Assembly (NCBI GenBank): GCA_020847395.1
Contig: JADLCD010000138.1
Span: 1-64,000, forward strand
Length of the DNA: 64,000 bases
From: Chitinophagaceae bacterium
GTDB taxonomy: Bacteria; Bacteroidota; Bacteroidia; Chitinophagales; Chitinophagaceae
Reading direction: 5' to 3'
Under the pieces are notes generated by a model. That model searched no databases, had not been told where the DNA came from, and was given only the letters and a program-made list of their open reading frames with translations. The translations under genes and the position numbers were made by a program. Position 1 is the first letter of the stretch; every line of letters begins with the position of its first letter. This document shows positions 24,405 to 34,097 of this stretch, one piece after another.

Positions 24405-25115
24405 TTACTTCACCAAGGTTCCCACATTCTCTCCATTTACCACCTTAAGTAAGTTGCCGGGTTTGTTCATATCAAAAACAATAATCGGCAATTTGTTTTC
24501 CATACAAAGGGTGAAAGCTGTCATATCCATCACCTTCAGGTTTTTATCAATACACTCTTTAAATGTAATGGTTTCGTATTTAGTTGCGTCAGGATTTTTT
24601 TCAGGGTCCGCAGTATATATACCATCCACTCTTGTTCCTTTCAATATAACATCCGCCTTTATTTCTATTGCTCTTAAAGAGCCTGCGGTATCTGTAGTAA
24701 AATAAGGGTTACCGGTGCCGGCACCAAAAATTACCACTCTCTTTTTTTCAAGATGACGCATTGCACGCCTGCGGATATAAGGTTCCGCTATCTGTTCCAT
24801 TTTTATAGCACTCAACAGGCGCGTATATAATCCCTCTTTTTCCATAGCGGCCTGCAATGCCATACCATTAATTACGGTTGCCAGCATTCCCATATAATCG
24901 CCATGTGCCCGCTCTATGCCTGTTTCAGATTCATTCATCCCCCTGTAAATATTGCCACCGCCAATTACTATAGCTACCTCCACGCCTGCATCGTGAATAG
25001 ATTTAATTTCCTGTGCATAGTGCTTTAGAACAACGGGGTCTAAACCAAAGCCGCTATTGCCAATTAAGGATTCGCCGGAGAGTTTCAGGAGGATTCGCTT
25101 GTATTTTTGTGCCAT
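24405..25115 (-). CDS. pyrH: UMP kinase
   Basis: This 236-residue amino-acid-kinase-fold enzyme phosphorylates UMP to UDP with ATP, essential for pyrimidine nucleotide supply. Motifs: [13 protein letters not shown] (phosphate-binding Lys), [51 protein letters not shown] (UMP/ATP site) and [19 protein letters not shown]. Length is normal for bacterial PyrH, and the typical downstream partners (frr, tsf) are not adjacent. A repeat hairpin follows the stop directly. Confidence 0.95.
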   Translation of the reverse strand: MAQKYKRILLKLSGESLIGNSGFGLDPVVLKHYAQEIKSIHDAGVEVAIVIGGGNIYRGMNESETGIERAHGDYMGMLATVINGMALQAAMEKEGLYTRLLSAIKMEQIAEPYIRRRAMRHLEKKRVVIFGAGTGNPYFTTDTAGSLRAIEIKADVILKGTRVDGIYTADPEKNPDATKYETITFKECIDKNLKVMDMTAFTLCMENKLPIIVFDMNKPGNLLKVVNGENVGTLVK

Positions 25116-25555
25116 AGAGAGGAAAAATTTGCGCTGCGAAGATAGTGGAAGAAATTTTTACAGGCAATTCTTAAACTTTGGGAGAAGGGTTATTTATCAC
25201 AACACAATTAAATGCATAGCAGCAGCGAACGGAATGGTTTAACGAGTAATTTTTGATGCTCGTCCTGTTTGATTTTTCATCATATAGTTGTTGTTATTCA
25301 ACTGTTTTATACCTGTTCCATACCTCACCTGGTATATACTCCGCCCTGTACGGTACAAAATAGCAATTCAGTTGCCAGAGGATTTTCCCTTTTTGCTACG
25401 CCGTAGTCATCCAAAATGACGAAGAACTAATCCTAAATACACCACAACCAAAGAAACTGGTGGAGATTTTCAATTTGCATCTATAGCTTGAGTAACCCAA
25501 TTGCATAAAACAGGCGCATTAATAAAAATGGACTGTGTTGGAGTTTTCTTGCCAT
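25116..25555. other. Intergenic region without recognised content
   Basis: This 440-bp stretch lies upstream of pyrH and downstream of the arylsulfotransferase-like gene. No coding frame, RNA gene or clear repeat was found. TATCTTCG on the minus strand (about 25137-25144), close to the TAnnTTTG -7 element, may belong to the pyrH promoter. Confidence 0.5.
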
Positions 25556-26992
25556 TTATCTTTCAATAAAAGGAGCAAGTTTTTCTTTTGATATAAATTC
25601 CGCTCTATAAGGTGAAGTACCGGTTCGCAGCATCCATAAAAAAGTACTTTTCATATTGGTAAGCAAAACTGCATTACGTTTAGAAGCACAGGTGAGCAAT
25701 GTAGTATCAGCAACCAGGTAAGAACTGCCCATTCTTTCATTATAGGTATCGGCAGGCAGTATAGTATTAATAACAGCGCTTGCCTTTTTTTCACTTTCAT
25801 TGATAGTAAAAGACAAAGTACGTGAGACTTTTTTACTGGTGCCATTATCAAAAAACATCAGGTCACCAAATTTATTCAAATGCACTGCATGAGACTGATC
25901 AAAAATCATTTCTTTGGGTATGGCAAAATTGCCTCCTTTACCAAACTTCCAAATAACCTTTCCTGTCTTAGAATCAATTTTCCATATCTGCCCGTTATTG
26001 TAAAATGATAATAAAAAATTGCCATCCTTGTCATACGCAAGGCTGTTAGCATGCATCCAGTCCTTATGTTCTTTTACAATATTTTTTTCTTTCAACGGGT
26101 CCAGTACATCAAAAATACTCCATTGCCATACTTTTTTCCCGGACCGATCAAGTATCAAAATACCATCGCTTTTAATTGTATCATTCTTTGTGCCTCCAAC
26201 AGAACTAAGATCCATTATCTTTTGTTCTACCGAAATGGTTGCAATATTATTTTCGGGCGTTAAAAGTATTTCATGATGAATAGTTTGTTGTAAATCTTTC
26301 TGGCCTTTTTTAAGATGAAAAATAGTATCTCCGGTTAAAGAAATTTCCAAAATCTCATCACCATAACTGGTTTCGTAGGTTTCGTTTCCAAGTATGGAAA
26401 GAATAGTTTTGTTATCGGTAAAATGTGCCACTTTTACGCCGGTTTCATTTACCTGGTGATACCATACAATTTCACCATTATAGTTGAGAAAGTAGAATAT
26501 ACCCGGAAGCTCGCGCCGGTAAACCATCACATAACCATCTTTAAATTTTGCTGGAAGTGCCAGCGTATCTGGGCAGATCACTTTAAACGCATCCTTTATC
26601 CAAATGGGATAATCTTGTGTTTTAAAAGAATATGTTTTGCTTGTTGCTTCACAATTATTATTTTTAGTTACTACGCTGTACTCGTATGTTTCCTGTGCTT
26701 TTAAATTGGTAAGAATGAGATTGTGATGAAGTTGATGTTTGGAAAGAGGTGAATTAAATACCTCTGTATTTCCGTCTTTAACCCAATACTTAATATATGT
26801 ATCAAGCGTATCTGTAGTGAATACCGCTACGTTTACTCTTATGGCATTGTTGCCGGGAGAACTCAGCCTTATTTCGGAAACCTTTTGTGCACAATTACTG
26901 GAACAGCCATAAAAAAAAAGCATAGTAAAAACAAACGCTGTTAATTGCAAAAAAAGGCCGCTGTTTTTTTTTGTGTAAATTGAATGATGCAT
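25556..26992 (-). CDS. Arylsulfotransferase (ASST)-like lipoprotein
   Basis: This 478-residue protein has a lipoprotein signal (FTMLFFYGCSSNC, Cys near residue 30), an Ig/fibronectin-like N-terminal part and a beta-propeller typical of the arylsulfate sulfotransferase family. Conserved His positions appear in TIHHEILLTPENN, HKDWMHANSLAYDKDGNFL and FDQSHAVHLNKFGD. ASST enzymes move sulfate between phenolic compounds through a His intermediate without PAPS. It lies 90 bp after susD, with a hairpin between, so it may be transcribed separately. With the sulfotransferase genes at 37-42 kb it strengthens a sulfate theme, but the substrate is unknown. Confidence 0.8.
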   Translation of the reverse strand: MHHSIYTKKNSGLFLQLTAFVFTMLFFYGCSSNCAQKVSEIRLSSPGNNAIRVNVAVFTTDTLDTYIKYWVKDGNTEVFNSPLSKHQLHHNLILTNLKAQETYEYSVVTKNNNCEATSKTYSFKTQDYPIWIKDAFKVICPDTLALPAKFKDGYVMVYRRELPGIFYFLNYNGEIVWYHQVNETGVKVAHFTDNKTILSILGNETYETSYGDEILEISLTGDTIFHLKKGQKDLQQTIHHEILLTPENNIATISVEQKIMDLSSVGGTKNDTIKSDGILILDRSGKKVWQWSIFDVLDPLKEKNIVKEHKDWMHANSLAYDKDGNFLLSFYNNGQIWKIDSKTGKVIWKFGKGGNFAIPKEMIFDQSHAVHLNKFGDLMFFDNGTSKKVSRTLSFTINESEKKASAVINTILPADTYNERMGSSYLVADTTLLTCASKRNAVLLTNMKSTFLWMLRTGTSPYRAEFISKEKLAPFIER

Positions 26993-27013
26993 ATATCTAT
27001 CTTATTATAAGAT

Positions 27014-27039
27014 AACGGCAGAGTGTTAACCCTGCCGTT
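27014..27039 (-). terminator. Stem-loop between susD and the ASST-like gene
   Basis: AACGGCAG (27014-27021) and CTGCCGTT (27032-27039) form a perfect 8-bp stem with a 10-base loop. On the minus strand it follows the SusD stop by about 44 bp and is succeeded by ATCTTATAATAAG; on the plus strand TATTATTATT follows. It likely attenuates or ends the SusC/SusD transcript. Confidence 0.5.
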
Positions 27040-27082
27040 TATTATTATTACTGACTACCCGAAGACCAGCCAAAGATAAATA

Positions 27083-28609
27083 TTATCTGTCGGCATTGCT
27101 AAGATTGGGATTAAGATCAACCTGTGCCTGCGGGTAAGGAAAGTACTTATTTTTATTAATGTCTATTATAGCGCTTTTGCCAATAGCCACAAGATATGTA
27201 TTTACAACATCCTGGTATTTTCCGGTACGAATCAGATCCTGGCGGCGTTTGCATTCAAAGAAAAACTCCCATCCCCGTTCCCGTACAATCGCATCCCGTA
27301 ACGATTCTTTTGTAAAAGTGGAAGCAACTCCCAAAAGTGTAGCATGTGAACGTCCTTTTACCTCGTTGATAAGATCAACACTCTCTTTGGTTGGGCCATT
27401 AATTTCATTCAACGCTTCTGCCCGGCTTAGTAACACATCCGCGTATCGAAGAATAGGAAAAACATGCCCATCATAATAAGTAGTTGAACCATTGGGATCA
27501 GCATATTTTTTTGTGGAAACATCAGGCATATAGTAATACCCGTCAGGTGGTGTGGTTTGCCCGGGAGGGGCTTGCATATAATGTAATCCGTCAGTACCAA
27601 TATAATCATAGTAAAACATTTCCCTGCGGTCATCATTTAATGCGAACGTATTCCAGAAATACCATGTTGCCCCAAAGTACCCCCAGCGGTCTGTAACCTG
27701 TGGATTATTTACTGGGCCGAAATGGTTCATTATTTCAACACCATCGTTTAAAGCATTTGCTAAAGCGCTGAAAATATTTTCTGAACACCATTTATTCTTC
27801 TCTGCAAATAAACCAGCATAACTTGGGTACAAGCTATACTGATTCAATGCCTGAATCTGGGCTGTAATATCAACTACTTTCTGCCACTCATGCTCCCGCA
27901 TATATAATTTGGCTAATAAAGTAAGTGCCGATCCTTTACTTGCTCTTCCTACATCATTGGTTGAATAAATAGCATTGTCTTCATAATTTACCGGTAAATG
28001 TTGGGCAGCATATTCAAGATCACTGATAATTACTTTATTAACATCTTCAACGCTTGATGGTGAAGGCTTTGATTCATAATCCGGGCTCTGTATGTTTTTA
28101 GCTACCGAATCTTCTGTCATCAATATTACCGGGCCAAAAGCGTCTGTGAGATCAACATATCCTAAAGCACGCAAAAATTTTAATTCAGCAACAAACTGTG
28201 TTTTTTCTTCGTCAGTGATTTTTTCCATTTTAGGAATGTAGTACAACCCGTTATTCGCATCAGAAACCAATTTGTATTGATGCTGCCACGCAAAAGCCAG
28301 GTAGGTATTCGAGCTTGACCATTGACAGTCCGACATCAAACCAACATCACCTCCTGAACTCGCATGCCCTTCATCAGTAGTAAGATCGCTAATGGTTACC
28401 TGGAAACCCGCGTAATACATCCATGAATCTGAACGTCCGCTTGGTTGCTTCAGCCTGGAATACACCGCGTTTACAGCAGCGACAGCATCATCCCGTGTTA
28501 TAAATGCATTATCTTCTGTAAGTACGCTGTATACTTTAGGCTCTACTAATTTTTGACAGGAAAAAGCGAAGAAAATTAATATCGCTGGTATAATATATAT
28601 TCGTTTCAT
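27083..28609 (-). CDS. susD: RagB/SusD family outer-membrane nutrient-binding lipoprotein
   Basis: This 508-residue surface lipoprotein (signal MKRIYIIPAILIFFAFSCQK, lipid Cys18) captures oligosaccharides or other nutrients and closes over the SusC barrel. SusD features: helical TPR-like segments (AVAAVNAVYSRLKQPSGRSD, TQFVAELKFLRALGYVDLTD with FGPVIL, SKGSALTLLAKLYMREHEWQ). The C-terminal RYADVLLSRAEALNEINGP and VRERGWEFFFECKRRQDLIR signature follows. It sits 22 bp after susC in the same operon. The ligand cannot be read from sequence. Confidence 0.93.
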   Translation of the reverse strand: MKRIYIIPAILIFFAFSCQKLVEPKVYSVLTEDNAFITRDDAVAAVNAVYSRLKQPSGRSDSWMYYAGFQVTISDLTTDEGHASSGGDVGLMSDCQWSSSNTYLAFAWQHQYKLVSDANNGLYYIPKMEKITDEEKTQFVAELKFLRALGYVDLTDAFGPVILMTEDSVAKNIQSPDYESKPSPSSVEDVNKVIISDLEYAAQHLPVNYEDNAIYSTNDVGRASKGSALTLLAKLYMREHEWQKVVDITAQIQALNQYSLYPSYAGLFAEKNKWCSENIFSALANALNDGVEIMNHFGPVNNPQVTDRWGYFGATWYFWNTFALNDDRREMFYYDYIGTDGLHYMQAPPGQTTPPDGYYYMPDVSTKKYADPNGSTTYYDGHVFPILRYADVLLSRAEALNEINGPTKESVDLINEVKGRSHATLLGVASTFTKESLRDAIVRERGWEFFFECKRRQDLIRTGKYQDVVNTYLVAIGKSAIIDINKNKYFPYPQAQVDLNPNLSNADR

Positions 28610-28631
28610 AAAAATCTTTTTAAGGTTGGGA

Positions 28632-31600
28632 TTAAAAGTTCAATTTTAGTCCAAAAGTAACAGAACGATAAGCAGGAAACGCTGTATAATCCAAACCTGC
28701 TGCAAGGTTAGCGTCTCCACCCCGTGTATTCACTTCAGGGTCTGAGCCTTTGTACTTTGTAATTGTAAATAAATTCTGAACCGACCCATAGACTTTTACA
28801 TTTCTTATGCTTCGTAAAAAAGTATTTGCAAGCGGCAGGTTATACCCGAGTGTTATCATTTTGCAACGTACATAAGATGCTTTTTCAATAAACCTTGAAT
28901 TTATATAACCTCCGTATTTTATAGCATAACCATCCCTGGGTATATCGGTGTTATCGTTAGTGGTTGTCCATCTTTTCAACGCGTCTTTACCAGGCCCCGA
29001 TTCCAACATCAACCTGTTTGCATTATATAAACTAAAATCAGCGGCACCCTGAAAGAAAATAGTGAGTTCAATTCCTTTATAGCTAAAATCATTATTTAAG
29101 CCATATATATAATGAGGATTGGCGTTGCCAAGATAGGTTCTGTCATTGGCATCAATTTTACCATCCTTATTCATATCAACATATTTGGGGTCACCAGGTT
29201 TTGAGTCGGGCTGGGGACTATATGTTTCACCGGCTTTAATAACGCCCGCATATTCATATCCAAAAAACATACTCAATTCTTTTCCCGGAGCTAATTTTGT
29301 AAAATCTACAGCGCGGCCACCATATGGATTTGCAGTTTGAGTAATAATATAGTCACGTCCACCAAGATCTATACATACCTGTTTATTGTAAGCGAAATTT
29401 AATGTGGTATTCCATTTAAGATTACCTGATCTTATATTCTCTGTATTGATAGATAATTCAATTCCCCTGTTATCAATAGCGCCTGCATTCACTGTTTGCG
29501 TAGAAAATCCCTGCCAATCTCCAATAGGAATATCTAATAAAAGATCTTTCGTTTTCTTTTTATAGTAATCAACAGTTATTCCCAAACGGTTATCAAAGAA
29601 GCCCATATCCACGCCGACATCAAACTGCGATGTACTTTCCCATTTAAGATTTGCATTTGGAAGCCTTGTTGCAACAACACCGCCATAAGAATTCTGTCCA
29701 TCTAATGTAACGTTGGTAGGTCCGAATGTACTCATGTAAATATAATTACCTATACGATCATTACCGGTTACACCATAACTAACCCTGAATTTTAAATTTG
29801 AAAAAACGTTGAGCGATTTGATAAACTCTTCGTTGCTGGCGCGCCATGCCAAAGATCCTGAGGGGAAATAACCAAACCTATTATTAGCGCCGAAACGTGA
29901 AGAACCATCACGACGTAAAGTAAATGTTACAAGATACTTATCGTTATACGCATAATTTAATCTGCCATAAGCAGAGGCTAACTTTACATCTATCCGGGAA
30001 CTTTGTGAAGCAAGCTTTTCTGTACCTGCATCAAGATTATTATATAAATAAGTATCGGTGCTGAATTTTTGTACCTGGGTATAATGTGTATAGGCAACAT
30101 CCGATTGGCTGGATACCCCGGCTGTAACACTTAAAGAATGTGCGTAAGCAAACTTTGTCTGGTAAGTAAAATAAGCCTCTACAAGATTACGTACCGCATT
30201 CACATCGCTTACGCTGGCCTTCCCTTTTACTTTTTCGCCATCTACAAGGTCGGTTGGCAGATAAGTGCCTTCCTTTGTAGCAACATATTCAGTACCTCCA
30301 TTTACTCTTAATGATAATCCCTTAATAATTTCGTATTCTGCAAAAGCATTAGCGTCTATTTTATTTCCAAACCTGTCATTGGTAGGTGCTAATAACCATG
30401 CCAGCGGATTATCCCTTCCCCTGAACCTGGCAAAGGAACCATCGGCATTATATGCAGGAATAGCTGGAGAAGCAACTAAAATACCATACATAACATTAGA
30501 AGGTACTATAGTACCATCATACGCTTTAAACTTCGAAAAAGAACGGGCTACATAAATATTAGCCCCCATTTTAAATTTATTGCTGAATTTTTTATCAACA
30601 TTCAAACGAACCGAATAGCGATCGTAATCTGTTTTTTTAAGAGCGCCTTCCTGTGAAAAATAATTTCCCGACAAAGAAACTCTGGTGTCTTCATTTCCAC
30701 CGCTTACACTTAGGCTATGGCTTTGAACAGCAGCTACACGTGTAGCCAACTCAAACCAATTATTATTAATACCACTCGCCAGGTCTGTAGCACTATAGTA
30801 TGCGGGATTACCTTTTTCTATTGCTTTAGCATTTGTAGTCTGCATATCCTCCAGCCCGGTCATTTTATCGTACCCTTTCAAAATTTTCTGCGTACCATAG
30901 TAACCATCATATTGAATAACAGGCTTACCTGCCTTACCTCTTTTAGTGGTAATCATTACTACACCGTTGGCGCCACGTGCGCCATAGATAGCGGTTGCAG
31001 AAGCATCTTTTAGTATTTGTATATCTTCAATATCGCCGGGCGCTATATCAATACCTGTTTCAGACGGAAATCCATCCACTACATATAATGGTTCATTGGT
31101 TGACTTAATAGAATTGCCACCACGAATACGAACAATAGTTTGTCCGCCGGGCGCAGCGTTGGTTTGGCTAACCTGCACGCCGGATGCACGGCCCTGTATT
31201 GCCTGAGCGGCATTCGAGGTAGCGCCTCCAAGATTCATCTGGTCACTTGAAACAGAAGCGATAGAGCCTGTTAGGTCTTTCTTCTTTTGCGTACCATATC
31301 CTACAACCACTACATTGTTTAAATCAGACGCGTCGGGACTAAGCTTAACATTAAGCGTGGTTGCATTGCCTATTTTAACCGTATATGTTTTATAGCCTAC
31401 AATGCTAAACTCCAGGGTTGCGCCGGGTTGCGCGTCAATTGTAAAGTTTCCTTTTTCATCCGCGATGGCGCCGCGTTTTGTACCGCTCACCGAAACAGAT
31501 ACGCCTGCCAAAGGATTTCCCTTTTCATCGGTAACCGTTCCCTTAATGGTGGCTAACTCGGCGCTCCTGTCATAGGTCACCCCTTCCTTTTTTTCACCAA

Positions 31601-31949
31601 TAGATACCAGGCTGTCATTAATCATTTTATACGTAAGCGAAGTTTTGTCAAGCAGGTATTCCATCACGCTGGATAGTTCCGCTTTTTTAAATTTTGCTTT
31701 GCCGATTACTTTACGCTGCAACGCATCTGTACTGTATACAAACCGGAAAACAGAATTGTTTTCAATTTGTTTCAGCACTTCTGTAAGCGGCATCCCGTTC
31801 ACCTCAAGATTTATTTTATCTTGGGCGAAACCAGTGGCCGATACCTGAAGGCTCAGCGCAAGAAAAAAAAGTGTGATACCATTCATAAGCATCAGCGCCT
31901 TATACACCGGGCGCAACGGATGTTTTGGACTAATAGCCGTTTTTGTCAT
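28632..31949 (-). CDS. susC: SusC/RagA TonB-linked outer-membrane transporter
   Basis: This 1105-residue TonB-dependent transporter imports the nutrient held by SusD. Order: signal/hydrophobic segment (about 18-42, ending TGFAQ); STN domain (INLEVNGMPLTEVLKQIENN to SLTYKMINDSL), the part that signals to a FecR anti-sigma; a carboxypeptidase-regulatory-like domain (IKGTVTDEKGNPLAGVSVSV, FSIVGYKTYTV); plug (VVVVGYGTQKKKDLTGSIAS, LYVVDGFPSETG, DASATAIYGARGANGVVMIT); 22-strand barrel ending AYRSVTFGLKLNF. The STN domain with upstream fecR and sigma genes shows trans-envelope autoregulation. Confidence 0.95.
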   Translation of the reverse strand: MTKTAISPKHPLRPVYKALMLMNGITLFFLALSLQVSATGFAQDKINLEVNGMPLTEVLKQIENNSVFRFVYSTDALQRKVIGKAKFKKAELSSVMEYLLDKTSLTYKMINDSLVSIGEKKEGVTYDRSAELATIKGTVTDEKGNPLAGVSVSVSGTKRGAIADEKGNFTIDAQPGATLEFSIVGYKTYTVKIGNATTLNVKLSPDASDLNNVVVVGYGTQKKKDLTGSIASVSSDQMNLGGATSNAAQAIQGRASGVQVSQTNAAPGGQTIVRIRGGNSIKSTNEPLYVVDGFPSETGIDIAPGDIEDIQILKDASATAIYGARGANGVVMITTKRGKAGKPVIQYDGYYGTQKILKGYDKMTGLEDMQTTNAKAIEKGNPAYYSATDLASGINNNWFELATRVAAVQSHSLSVSGGNEDTRVSLSGNYFSQEGALKKTDYDRYSVRLNVDKKFSNKFKMGANIYVARSFSKFKAYDGTIVPSNVMYGILVASPAIPAYNADGSFARFRGRDNPLAWLLAPTNDRFGNKIDANAFAEYEIIKGLSLRVNGGTEYVATKEGTYLPTDLVDGEKVKGKASVSDVNAVRNLVEAYFTYQTKFAYAHSLSVTAGVSSQSDVAYTHYTQVQKFSTDTYLYNNLDAGTEKLASQSSRIDVKLASAYGRLNYAYNDKYLVTFTLRRDGSSRFGANNRFGYFPSGSLAWRASNEEFIKSLNVFSNLKFRVSYGVTGNDRIGNYIYMSTFGPTNVTLDGQNSYGGVVATRLPNANLKWESTSQFDVGVDMGFFDNRLGITVDYYKKKTKDLLLDIPIGDWQGFSTQTVNAGAIDNRGIELSINTENIRSGNLKWNTTLNFAYNKQVCIDLGGRDYIITQTANPYGGRAVDFTKLAPGKELSMFFGYEYAGVIKAGETYSPQPDSKPGDPKYVDMNKDGKIDANDRTYLGNANPHYIYGLNNDFSYKGIELTIFFQGAADFSLYNANRLMLESGPGKDALKRWTTTNDNTDIPRDGYAIKYGGYINSRFIEKASYVRCKMITLGYNLPLANTFLRSIRNVKVYGSVQNLFTITKYKGSDPEVNTRGGDANLAAGLDYTAFPAYRSVTFGLKLNF

Positions 31950-32051
31950 ACCTTAGATATGTTTCGGTTAAAAATAGAGGAATCCAGTTGTTTACTGCTA
32001 AGAGATCTGGATCCTTAAGCCGTTCAGAGGGGGATGTACTACCATCCTCCT

Positions 32052-33143
32052 TTATTTAGAAATTATTATTTCATCGTTCTCCTTTTTAAATGTAAAGGGT
32101 CTTGAAAACTGCAATGCCGCCAGCACATTCATAATGTCTTCATTTCTGAAAGAGGCTGTATAGGCGTTTTTAGCAATGCCGGCATCGGTTATTTCAATCT
32201 TTACCCCGTACCATCTTTCTAATTTTTTCGCCACCTCGTCCAATGGCTCATCTGCAAAAGCCAGTTTATTTTCCGTCCACGATACTTCCACTATACTCGT
32301 ATCTTTTTTATCTATTTTAACCGGCACCAACCCTTCCGGAAGCTGAGTGCTTTTTGGGGTAATGCCTGATGTGTTTACAGTAGCGGCAGATATGTTTTTC
32401 GTTTCTTCCTTTAGCACGTACTTTTCATTAGGATGCAATAATATCGTTTTATGCTCCTTTTTCAGGGAGAGTTGTATGCTACCGCGTATCAGGGAGGTTT
32501 CGTAAGTAGCATCTGTTGCGTATGCTTTTACATTAAAGGCTGTTCCCAACACTTTTACATCCATGCTTGAGGTTTGCACTATAAAAGGCTTTGTGGTGTC
32601 ATGCGCCACATCAAAATACGCTTCCCCGTCCAGTAATATTTTTCTATCGGTTTGCCCAAAATCGGGTGCCAAAGAAATATGACTGCCTGCATTCAGGATA
32701 ACTTTACTGCCGTCAGGAAGTACAAGTGATTTTTTTTCTGCAAGCCTGGTAATATAAGAAAGAGGCGAATCAGCAGGAACTGTTCGGTTTTGTGAGCGGT
32801 AAAAAATGGTGGTTCCAATAATAAGCACTACACAGGCTGCAGCGGTCATCAGCGTCCATCCGATGGAACGTCTTTTGTAAACTGACCCTGTTATAGCAAC
32901 GGCTTCTCCTTCAGATAAATCTATCCTTCTTCCCAGTTCAGTTATTTGGTTTTTCAATTCTATATTTTGAATACCCTGGCTTGTTAATAGAACCAGTGTT
33001 CGTAATTCATCTAAGCGTACTGCATCTGCAGGATTATCAAGTATTAGTTTGTTCCATTTTTTAACATCAGTTTCATTCCGCCCCAAACAATAATTTATAA
33101 AACCCTCATCTGCCAGCAGTTCCTCATCATTCAGATGTAGCAT
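32052..33143 (-). CDS. FecR family anti-sigma regulator
   Basis: This 363-residue inner-membrane protein has a cytoplasmic N-terminal anti-sigma part (about 1-85, INYCLGRNETDVKKWNKLIL), one membrane segment (WTLMTAAACVVLIIGTTIFY) and a periplasmic FecR domain (KSLVLPDGSKVILNAGSHIS, KILLDGEAYFDVAHDTTKPF, VKVLGTAFNVKAY). A C-terminal DUF4974-type domain follows (KLAFADEPLDEVAKKLERWY to FKKENDEIII). It lies between the sigma gene and susC and would hold the sigma inactive until the SusC STN domain signals that substrate is bound. Confidence 0.93.
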   Translation of the reverse strand: MLHLNDEELLADEGFINYCLGRNETDVKKWNKLILDNPADAVRLDELRTLVLLTSQGIQNIELKNQITELGRRIDLSEGEAVAITGSVYKRRSIGWTLMTAAACVVLIIGTTIFYRSQNRTVPADSPLSYITRLAEKKSLVLPDGSKVILNAGSHISLAPDFGQTDRKILLDGEAYFDVAHDTTKPFIVQTSSMDVKVLGTAFNVKAYATDATYETSLIRGSIQLSLKKEHKTILLHPNEKYVLKEETKNISAATVNTSGITPKSTQLPEGLVPVKIDKKDTSIVEVSWTENKLAFADEPLDEVAKKLERWYGVKIEITDAGIAKNAYTASFRNEDIMNVLAALQFSRPFTFKKENDEIIISK

Positions 33144-33193
33144 GGTTGCTTTTTTTGTAATAGAGCAGGCAACCGGGATTTTTCACTATTATT

Positions 33194-33811
33194 TCAGGAA
33201 AAAAATATAAAAAAGGCTGTGCAGGCTGATATAAGGGAGGCGATCACCCTTACCGGTATGGAAGCACGGAGCTTTTGTATAGCGCTGTACACCGTATTAT
33301 ATACCGTATTTACGGAAAGCTTATTTGCTTTGGCGATCTCAGCATAAGATAATCCGAGAAAAAATTTCTGGTACATGATTTCACGCTGCTGGCGCGGCAG
33401 GAAGTTGAGGTGCCTGTTCACAATCCTCGACAAACTTTCATTGTTCTCTTTCTCCAGTAAATTTTCTTCAAAAGATGGTTCTGTAAAAGCTTCATATATT
33501 AAAACAGTGTTTTCATCTGTTTCATCAAGCAACACATCAGGCTGCTGAAGTTTTTTTAAAACACTCCTATGAAAGAAAGTTAAAATATAATTATGAGGAT
33601 TATTGACATGGTCAAGCGATTTTCGCTTTTCCCACAAATAAAGAAATACATCGTTTATCGTATCCTTTACCGCTTCGGTTGACATACTTTTTTTTACGCC
33701 GATATAGCAGAAATAAGCGTAGTAATGCCTGTATAATGTATAGTAAGCGTCACGGCTTTCGTTCTCCACGAAATCTTTCCAGCAGTAGTTTATGAGTGAG
33801 TCATTTCTCAT
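33194..33811 (-). CDS. ECF sigma factor of the SusC/SusD locus
   Basis: This 205-residue sigma-70 family ECF factor of the FecI/susC-linked type has region 2 as YYTLYRHYYAYFCYIGVK and EAVKDTINDVFLYLWEKR, and region 4 as LNFLPRQQREIMYQKFFLGL, SYAEIAKANKLSVNTVYNTV and YSAIQKLRA. The last 19 residues (VRVIASLISACTAFFIFFS) are hydrophobic and could anchor or dock the protein at the membrane or the FecR helix. It heads the minus-strand operon with fecR 50 bp downstream and is divergent from the glycoside hydrolase at 34098. Confidence 0.92.
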   Translation of the reverse strand: MRNDSLINYCWKDFVENESRDAYYTLYRHYYAYFCYIGVKKSMSTEAVKDTINDVFLYLWEKRKSLDHVNNPHNYILTFFHRSVLKKLQQPDVLLDETDENTVLIYEAFTEPSFEENLLEKENNESLSRIVNRHLNFLPRQQREIMYQKFFLGLSYAEIAKANKLSVNTVYNTVYSAIQKLRASIPVRVIASLISACTAFFIFFS

Positions 33812-33843
33812 TTAAAGTGGCTTTCGGCACGTACGTCACATCA

Positions 33844-33872
33844 TGATTAATTAACGTAAAGTTAATCAATCA
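33844..33872. promoter_or_regulatory. 12-bp inverted repeat upstream of the sigma gene
   Basis: TGATTAATTAAC (33844-33855) and GTTAATCAATCA (33861-33872) are inverted copies with one mismatch and a 5-base spacer GTAAA. They lie 33 bp upstream of the ECF sigma start in the divergent region. The symmetry suggests an operator for a dimeric regulator; no regulator gene is adjacent. Confidence 0.35.
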
Positions 33873-33917
33873 ACCAATGCTTATTCACAGTTTTGAGTTT
33901 CATAAAAAGAAATCACA

Positions 33918-33927
33918 CAAACGTTTG
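33918..33927. promoter_or_regulatory. CAAACGTTTG palindrome, possible LacI-type operator
   Basis: This is a perfect 10-bp palindrome with the central CG and flanking A/T tracts typical of LacI/GalR-family operators, in the 286-bp divergent region between the sigma gene and the glycoside hydrolase. The core AAACGTTTG recurs 3 bp before the GH2 start (48453-48461). The rest of this region shows no other recognised feature. Confidence 0.35.
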
Positions 33928-34097
33928 CGATAATTTGCATCACTTTTATTCAGCTATATTTATTTTTTATTGCTCACTTTGCAGCGTGGAAAAGTGTATG
34001 AAACGCTCACATTAAAAAACTTTTGGACAGGCGGAATGTATTGAGCTATTCCCGGCAAAAATGATTGCGGCAAAACTGCAGATTTAAAATTGTACTG

